Part shown: in pieces, positions 59,324 to 64,000 of the stretch
Layout: every line of letters begins with the position of its first letter
How positions within the stretch are numbered: position 1 is the first letter of the stretch
NCBI GenBank assembly: GCA_964632495.1
Contig: CAZWDS010000008.1
Coordinates: 7,471-71,470, forward strand
Direction of reading: 5' to 3'
Source of the DNA: CALKXV01 sp964632495
Lineage (GTDB): Bacteria; Pseudomonadota; Alphaproteobacteria; Rhodobacterales; Rhodobacteraceae
Length of the DNA stretch: 64,000 bases
Program-made: the position numbers and the translations under genes
The notes under the pieces: generated by a model
What the model saw: the letters and a program-made list of their open reading frames with translations, nothing else
Database searches by the model: none
What the model was told of the DNA's origin: nothing

Positions 59324-59614
59324 CTAGCTAAGCGCAGGGGCCAATCGCATGGCCGCGCCCATGTCACCGTCGATTTTCAACTTGCCCGACATGAAAGCCG
59401 ATGTGGGATTCATTGCGCCGCTTAATATTTCCTCGAATGTGTCCGCATCCGCCGTCATTGTCACTTCGGCCTCGTCGTCGCCTGCATGGGCACCTTCGGC
59501 GTCCAGCATGATGGCGCCTTCGCCCTCGATTACAAACTTTGCCGTTCCGTCGAATGCACCAGCGCCCAGCTTTTCGTTCAGGGCTGAAACCGCCTTTTCA
59601 ATGACGTCGCTCAT
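59324..59614 (-). CDS. SCP2 sterol-binding domain protein
   Basis: This 96-residue protein has the SCP2 pattern: FVIEGEGAIMLD, then AEVTMTADADTFEEILSG, and PTSAFMSGKLKIDGDMGAAMRL. The fold holds lipids or acyl chains in a hydrophobic tunnel. GAGGAC precedes the start. It is the first gene of a two-gene operon with a lysophospholipase-like hydrolase, so it may carry or present its lipid substrate. Confidence 0.9.
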   Translation of the reverse strand: MSDVIEKAVSALNEKLGAGAFDGTAKFVIEGEGAIMLDAEGAHAGDDEAEVTMTADADTFEEILSGAMNPTSAFMSGKLKIDGDMGAAMRLAPALS

Positions 59615-59677
59615 AGAATGTCCTCACTTCGATGTTATGGGGCTCGATTTTGCCCACGGATAGGATACTTTAGTTAT

Positions 59678-60241
59678 ATGACCTTGTTCGCTTCATATCT
59701 CAAATGCGTCGTAACGGCACTTGCCGCAAGTCTGCTCTTCCTGACACCGGCCTTAGCCGAGGATGACGTTGAACTGGACGCCTTGTTCGAAGGTCTGCGC
59801 GGGCAAGACCCAAGCGCGGCGATGCAAATCGAGGCGCGGATCTATGATATCTGGTCGAAATCCGGCTCCGCGTCGATGGATCTGCTGTTGGAACGCGGCC
59901 GCAAGGCCTTGAACGAGGGTGATACAAATCTGGCCGTCGAGCACTTCACAGCCCTGATCGACCATGCGCCAGAGTTTGCCGAAGGTTATAACGCGCGCGC
60001 CACGTCGTTCTTCCAAGACGGAAAGTACGGATTGGCACTGGCCGACATTCAGCAAACCCTTACCCTGAACCCCCGCCATTTTGGCGCGATGAGCGGGCTG
60101 GCGCTGATTTTGGAAGAGATCGGACGGCCCGAAGATGCACTTGAAGCCTGGCGCGAGGTTGAAGCAATCCACCCGCACCGTGAAGGGTTAAGCGATGCGG
60201 TGCGCCGTTTGGAAACTCAAGTTGAAGGCGCAGCACTTTGA
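59678..60241 (+). CDS. Exported TPR protein
   Basis: This 187-residue protein has a signal peptide (VVTALAASLLFLTPALA, cleavage before EDDVELD) and about three tetratricopeptide repeats (EGYNARATSFFQDGKYGLALADI, HFGAMSGLALILEEIGRPEDALEA). It is probably a periplasmic scaffold for protein contacts. The ATG at 59678 is chosen at the start of the signal peptide; an in-frame ATG at 59618 is less likely. Its last 25 bases overlap the opposing Gfo-Idh gene. Confidence 0.83.
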   Translation: MTLFASYLKCVVTALAASLLFLTPALAEDDVELDALFEGLRGQDPSAAMQIEARIYDIWSKSGSASMDLLLERGRKALNEGDTNLAVEHFTALIDHAPEFAEGYNARATSFFQDGKYGLALADIQQTLTLNPRHFGAMSGLALILEEIGRPEDALEAWREVEAIHPHREGLSDAVRRLETQVEGAAL

Positions 60242-61269
60242 ACGGCTTCTACCTGCCCTGATACAGCCGCGCGTTTGATCGCGTCCAACACTTCGATGTT
60301 CCGCAACCCGTCCGCTGCGCTGACCAAGGGCTGTGTGCCGTTTTCAATGACATCTAGGAAATGCAGGAATTGGTCCTGAATGGGGTCGCTTGTTGGAAGG
60401 TCCAGTGTTTCGCCGCGGATCGGGGCCCACCAGCTTGGCGTTCCGTCGTGCCGCCAAATGCGCATATCCGGCACCGATAGCGAGGCGTCTGTGCCGCCAA
60501 ACGTATAACACGCCTGATCGGTTTTCGGGTAAGCGGGGTTTTCGCCTGCGGTCAGTTCCCAACTCCACGGGGCCGATGTTGTGTCCGAGATTGAAACGGT
60601 GCCCAGTGCGCCCGACGCGAATTCCAGGATCACGGCGCTGGTGTCTTCCACCTCAAAGCCGCGCACGGTGTTCGCCTCCTTCGCCTGCACCCGGACAATC
60701 GGACCGCACAAGTGCTGCAACATATCAATGTCGTGGATCAGGTTGATATAGATCGGCCCCCCACCCGCCTTGGTGCGCCACGCAACGTCGAAATAATCCG
60801 TTGGTTTGTGCAGCCAAAACATCGCGTTAACCGTCACAATGCGGCCCAATTCGCCCGTCTGAACAGTCGACTTCGCGGCCCGTGCAATGGGCGAGTGCCG
60901 CCTGTGGTGGCCAACTAGAATCGGAACTTCGGTGGCTTGCTCCAAGTCCACCAGTTTGGCGGCTTCGGGTGCCGCTTCGGCCAAAGGTTTCTCGATCAAC
61001 ACGGGCAGACCAGCCTTCAGACAAGCCGCGCCATTCGGCCAATGAAGCGCGTTCGGCGTGGCAATGATGGCGCCATCGGCCGCGACGTTCTCAAGGCAGG
61101 CGTCCAGCGTTTCGAACCACCCTGCGCCGTGCTGTTCAGCCAAGTCCCGCGCCGACGCATCGGGATCAACGACGGCGACAAGCCCGGCATGGGCGCTGAC
61201 CACATCCACATGCTTGCGCCCGATCAGCCCGGCACCCACGACAATAATTCTGGAGTTCGATTTGGCCAT
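60217..61269 (-). CDS. Gfo/Idh/MocA-family oxidoreductase
   Basis: This 350-residue protein has the Rossmann motif IIVVGAGLIGRKH, LIEKPLAEA near 95 and VGHHRRHSP near 120, the common catalytic-domain entry. The ATG at 61269 with AAAGG upstream is preferred over a TTG two codons earlier. It ends the operon dctP-dctQ-dctM-gfo, so it probably handles the compound imported by this TRAP system. It is the fourth such protein in the window. Confidence 0.88.
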   Translation of the reverse strand: MAKSNSRIIVVGAGLIGRKHVDVVSAHAGLVAVVDPDASARDLAEQHGAGWFETLDACLENVAADGAIIATPNALHWPNGAACLKAGLPVLIEKPLAEAAPEAAKLVDLEQATEVPILVGHHRRHSPIARAAKSTVQTGELGRIVTVNAMFWLHKPTDYFDVAWRTKAGGGPIYINLIHDIDMLQHLCGPIVRVQAKEANTVRGFEVEDTSAVILEFASGALGTVSISDTTSAPWSWELTAGENPAYPKTDQACYTFGGTDASLSVPDMRIWRHDGTPSWWAPIRGETLDLPTSDPIQDQFLHFLDVIENGTQPLVSAADGLRNIEVLDAIKRAAVSGQVEAVQSAAPST

Positions 61270-61342
61270 CGCCAACGCCTTTTTAGCACCTGCGACAAGA
61301 TGGCGAACCGGGACCGATTGTCAATCGCGGCCCCGGCTATTG

Positions 61343-62764
61343 CTAGTTCACGATCAATTCCGGCCCCATGAAATAGGTCGGCAGGAAGGTCGACAGGATC
61401 GGTATGTAAGTGACCATGATCAGGAAGACAAAAAGCACAGCCAGGAACGGCAGCGCCGCCTTCACCACAGCCATCATCGGCATCCCGGCCACGCCGGACG
61501 TCACGAACAGGTTCAGTCCGACCGGCGGCGTGATCATCCCGATTTCCATATTCACCACCATGATGATGCCCAGATGGATCGGGTCGATCCCCAGCTCGAT
61601 CGCAATGGGAAAGACCAAGGGTGCGACAATGACCAACAGGCCCGAGGGCTCCATGAACTGACCACCGATCAACAGGATCACATTGACCATGATCAGGAAC
61701 ATCACCGGCCCAAATCCGGCACCCAGCATGGCCTCGGCGATCTTTTGCGGGATTTGTTCGTCGGTCAGAACGTGCTTTAGCAACAAGGCGTTGGCGATCA
61801 CGAACAACAACGTGACGGTCAGCTTGCCCGCTTCGAACAATGTGTCGCGGGTGTCGCGGTGGAAGAAGGCCGTGACAATCGCCCAAGGCTTTCGCAACAA
61901 AGACGACCGACGATCCTCGAACGCGCCCTCCGTCACCGCAGCCGACAGGCTTTGTACGTCATCCTTTGGCGCCGCCAGTGGCCCCATGTCGCGATAGACG
62001 AAACAGGCGATGAAAAAGGAATAGACGGCGGCAACAGCGGCGGCTTCGGTCGGCGTGAAGATACCGCCATAGATACCGCCCAGAATGATGACGATCAGGA
62101 AAAGTCCCCAACCTGCATCGCGTCCTGCGGCCAGAATTTCGCCAAAGCCCTGCCATTCGCCCTTGGGCAGGTTTTTGATCCGCGCAATCACATAAATCGC
62201 GACCATGAGCATAAAGCCTGCCAGAAGGCCCGGAATCACACCCGCTAGGAACATCCGACCAACCGAGACTTCGACGGCGGCGGCATAGACCACCATGACG
62301 ATAGACGGCGGGATCAAAATGCCAAGCGTACCGGCGTTACAGATCACGCCTGCAGCGAATTCCTTGGTGTACCCCACCTGCCGCATACCAGCGATCACGA
62401 TAGACCCGATGGCAACCACAGTGGCGGGCGAAGACCCGGACAAAGCGGCGAACAGCATACAGGCAAAGACTCCCGCAATGGCCAGACCGCCGCGCAAGTG
62501 ACCAACGCAGGCAATGGAAAAACGGATGATCCGCCGCGCCACACCGCCCGTTGTCATAAAGCTTGAGGCAAGAATGAAGAATGGGATGGCCAGAAGGGTG
62601 AAGTGACCCTCAAAAGCCTCAAATAAGGTTTGCGCGATCGAGGCCAGTGAAGTGTCCGAGAACCACAAGAGGAACAGCGTGGACGACAGCCCAAGCGAAA
62701 TGGCGATTGGCACGCCGATCATCATCAAGCCGATGACCATGCCGAATAAAAGTGCGACTTCCAT
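61343..62764 (-). CDS. TRAP transporter large membrane subunit (DctM)
   Basis: This 473-residue protein has about 12-13 hydrophobic segments. Family signatures are AIPFFILASSFMTTGG, SGSSPATVVAIGSIVIAGM, NAGTLGILIPPSIVMVVYA and EIGMITPPVGLNLFV. A cytoplasmic insert between about residues 255 and 310 makes it slightly longer than usual. AGGAGGT precedes the ATG. It is the permease of the TRAP system at the right end. Confidence 0.92.
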   Translation of the reverse strand: MEVALLFGMVIGLMMIGVPIAISLGLSSTLFLLWFSDTSLASIAQTLFEAFEGHFTLLAIPFFILASSFMTTGGVARRIIRFSIACVGHLRGGLAIAGVFACMLFAALSGSSPATVVAIGSIVIAGMRQVGYTKEFAAGVICNAGTLGILIPPSIVMVVYAAAVEVSVGRMFLAGVIPGLLAGFMLMVAIYVIARIKNLPKGEWQGFGEILAAGRDAGWGLFLIVIILGGIYGGIFTPTEAAAVAAVYSFFIACFVYRDMGPLAAPKDDVQSLSAAVTEGAFEDRRSSLLRKPWAIVTAFFHRDTRDTLFEAGKLTVTLLFVIANALLLKHVLTDEQIPQKIAEAMLGAGFGPVMFLIMVNVILLIGGQFMEPSGLLVIVAPLVFPIAIELGIDPIHLGIIMVVNMEIGMITPPVGLNLFVTSGVAGMPMMAVVKAALPFLAVLFVFLIMVTYIPILSTFLPTYFMGPELIVN

Positions 62765-62767
62765 GGA

Positions 62768-63442
62768 TCAGACCTCCTGGTTCGCGGTGCGCTGCGCCGC
62801 TTCGAGGTCTTCTTCCTCGATCTCATGACTGGCGACCAAACGGTCGGCCGTGCCGTTCCAGATGCGAACGGTTGCCTGCGCGAAACGGAAAACCAAAAGG
62901 GCCGCAGACAGGGGTAACACCAAATAGGGCACGACCTTGGGAAGCTTCTCGTAAGCCTCGTCATAGTTGATCCAACCTTCCAGGAAGCCCAGGAAGGGGA
63001 TCATCGGGATGTCGTCGACTTCATAGAATGACTGACTGCGGAACTTCTCTTCGAACCCAGTCGGGAACCAGCGTCCCGACGTTGGTGGCAGATCGGCAAA
63101 GACGGCCCAATAGTCATAGGCCCCTTTCAGAAACAGTAGCGAAAAGAGCAAACAGGCGGCCGCAGCAAGCAGCCCTAACACGCGGCGCGGCCCAAACCCC
63201 AAGAGGTTGACGATGGCATCGACACCAAGATGGACGCCTTTCTTGACCGCGTAGGATGCACCCAAAAGAACCAGCCAGCCAAACAGAAACACTGTCGCCT
63301 CCAGCGCCCAAAGGATGTTCGAATTGAAAACGTAGCGGGCGACCACATTGGCGAAGGTGATAAGCGCCATGGCCCCCAACATCCCGGCGATCAGAGTTTC
63401 CTCGATGGTGTCGATGAAGCCCGACGATCCATGACTTGCCAT
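62768..63442 (-). CDS. TRAP transporter small membrane subunit (DctQ)
   Basis: This 224-residue protein has four hydrophobic segments (LIAGMLGAMALITFANVVARY, LEATVFLFGWLVLLGASYAV, VLGLLAAAACLLFSLLFLKG, VPYLVLPLSAALLVFRFAQ) and a longer middle loop than average DctQ (residues about 118-165). GGAGGGGACC lies before the ATG. It adjoins DctM with a 3-bp gap and is separated from DctP by a hairpin. Confidence 0.88.
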   Translation of the reverse strand: MASHGSSGFIDTIEETLIAGMLGAMALITFANVVARYVFNSNILWALEATVFLFGWLVLLGASYAVKKGVHLGVDAIVNLLGFGPRRVLGLLAAAACLLFSLLFLKGAYDYWAVFADLPPTSGRWFPTGFEEKFRSQSFYEVDDIPMIPFLGFLEGWINYDEAYEKLPKVVPYLVLPLSAALLVFRFAQATVRIWNGTADRLVASHEIEEEDLEAAQRTANQEV

Positions 63443-63471
63443 GGTCCCCTCCCCAATAGTCCGAAAGAATT

Positions 63472-63495
63472 GGACCCGCCCAATTGGGCGGGTCC
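63472..63495 (-). terminator. Hairpin between DctP and DctQ, probable attenuator
   Basis: The perfect 10-bp stem GGACCCGCCC/GGGCGGGTCC with an AATT loop lies just after the DctP stop. The weak tail AATTCTTT on the minus strand suggests partial termination. Confidence 0.65.
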
Positions 63496-63503
63496 TGTTC
63501 GTT

Positions 63504-64000
63504 TTAGCTGCCGCTGTTGAACGACTGCGCGGCGTCGATCATTTCCTGACCGACGTCACCTGCGAATTTGTCCCAAACAGGTGCCATCGCATCAACCCAA
63601 GCCTGACGCTGTGCGTCGTCCAGCTGGCGGATAACGCCACCGGCATCCAGGATCGACTGCTTGGCAGCCTCGTTCACGGCAAAGGCTTCGCCGTTCCGGA
63701 CTTCTGTCACTTCGGACAGGATCGTCAGGAACTGGTCGCGCGTTGCCGGCTCAAGGCTGTCCAGCCAATCAACCGAGGTCACAACCAGATAGTCGATGAT
63801 GCCGTGGTTGGTTTCGGTCACGCCGTCCTGAACTTCAAAGAACTTGCGGCCCCAGATGTTGGACCATGTGTTCTCCTGGCCGTCCACAACACCTTGCTGC
63901 AGCGCGCCGTAGACTTCGGCAAACGCCATTTTCTGCGGGTTCGCGCCCAGCGCTTCCATTTGTGCGACAAGCACGTCAGACGGCTGCACGCGGAATTTCA
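63504..64000 (-). CDS. TRAP transporter substrate-binding protein (DctP), partial
   Basis: Only the C-terminal 165 or so residues are inside the window; the gene continues past its right end. The frame reads KFRVQPSDVLVAQMEALGANP at the edge, the ligand-binding Arg region, then EVYGALQQGVVDGQENTWSNI, the DctP-lobe signature, and ends AAQSFNSGS. It is the receptor for the DctQ/DctM pair that follows. No start can be given. Confidence 0.88.
   Translation of the reverse strand, partial: KFRVQPSDVLVAQMEALGANPQKMAFAEVYGALQQGVVDGQENTWSNIWGRKFFEVQDGVTETNHGIIDYLVVTSVDWLDSLEPATRDQFLTILSEVTEVRNGEAFAVNEAAKQSILDAGGVIRQLDDAQRQAWVDAMAPVWDKFAGDVGQEMIDAAQSFNSGS

Noticed and set aside
1..64000. tRNA, rRNA, insertion sequence, prophage or toxin-antitoxin genes
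   Set aside because: I looked for these in the gaps and found no cloverleaf, transposase, integrase or toxin-like frame.

Overview
The window looks like a contig from a marine alphaproteobacterium of the Rhodobacterales (Roseobacter group). The reasons are moderately high GC, many TRAP and tripartite tricarboxylate (TTT) uptake systems, a uvrC-pgsA-moaD-moaE block, and small-molecule catabolic genes typical of that group. A run of 89 Ns inside leuA marks an assembly gap, so this is probably a draft or metagenome-assembled genome. I saw no rRNA, tRNA, CRISPR array, insertion sequence or prophage.

Region 1 (about 0.2-13.1 kb) is catabolic. It holds a dimethylglycine/sarcosine-dehydrogenase-like flavoprotein coupled to an acyl-CoA dehydrogenase, a LysR regulator divergent from a flavin reductase / Gfo-Idh oxidoreductase / BKACE operon, a cupin, a malate/lactate-type dehydrogenase, and an opposing operon of a complete TTT transporter (TctB-TctA-TctC) with an Asp/Glu-racemase-fold enzyme and an OsmC protein.

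Region 2 (about 13.4-38.8 kb) is a large accessory catabolic island centred on a FadR/FCD-type GntR regulator at 24.4 kb. A perfect palindrome TTGGTTAACCAA occurs twice in the regulator's divergent promoter. A near-perfect copy lies 12 kb away at 36.87 kb, before a second dehydrogenase/AEC-permease pair. To the left run a Zn-alcohol dehydrogenase, a DHDPS-family aldolase, a TRAP transporter, a DUF1330 protein, a quinone oxidoreductase, a DASS permease, a Gfo-Idh protein and a beta-hydroxyacid dehydrogenase. To the right run a GST, an AhpD-like protein, a second TTT system with a Tat-type binding protein, a Gfo-Idh protein, a DctP-fold protein with no signal peptide, an LVIVD-repeat protein, an exported metallo-beta-lactamase-fold protein and a cytochrome b561. 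A second b561 paralogue is coupled to a D-2-hydroxyacid dehydrogenase on the opposite strand. The substrate is not evident from sequence; several carboxylate importers plus oxidoreductases suggest an organic acid or a sugar-acid-like compound.

Region 3 (about 38.8-53.7 kb) is mostly housekeeping: a small exported gluzincin-like protein, rpmB, meaB, hrpB, moaE-moaD-pgsA, uvrC, then an operon of an S49 peptidase, a 55-residue membrane zinc-ribbon protein, a Ca/Na exchanger and a pteridine-reductase-like SDR, then nadE, and an exported protein with about 18 MORN repeats.

Region 4 (about 53.7-58.4 kb) is the most unusual for regulation. A leucine leader peptide directly at a strong promoter precedes a cupin-leuA operon. 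Four upstream regions (53.75, 56.34, 57.43 and 58.01 kb) each carry three tandem 11-bp units of a common CGCC-type motif in front of an OmpA-domain protein and three small unknown proteins. The spacing is the one used by OmpR-family response regulators.

Region 5 (58.4-64 kb) holds an alpha/beta hydrolase, an SCP2 protein, a TPR protein, and a TRAP transporter operon (DctP cut by the window end) with a fourth Gfo-Idh oxidoreductase.
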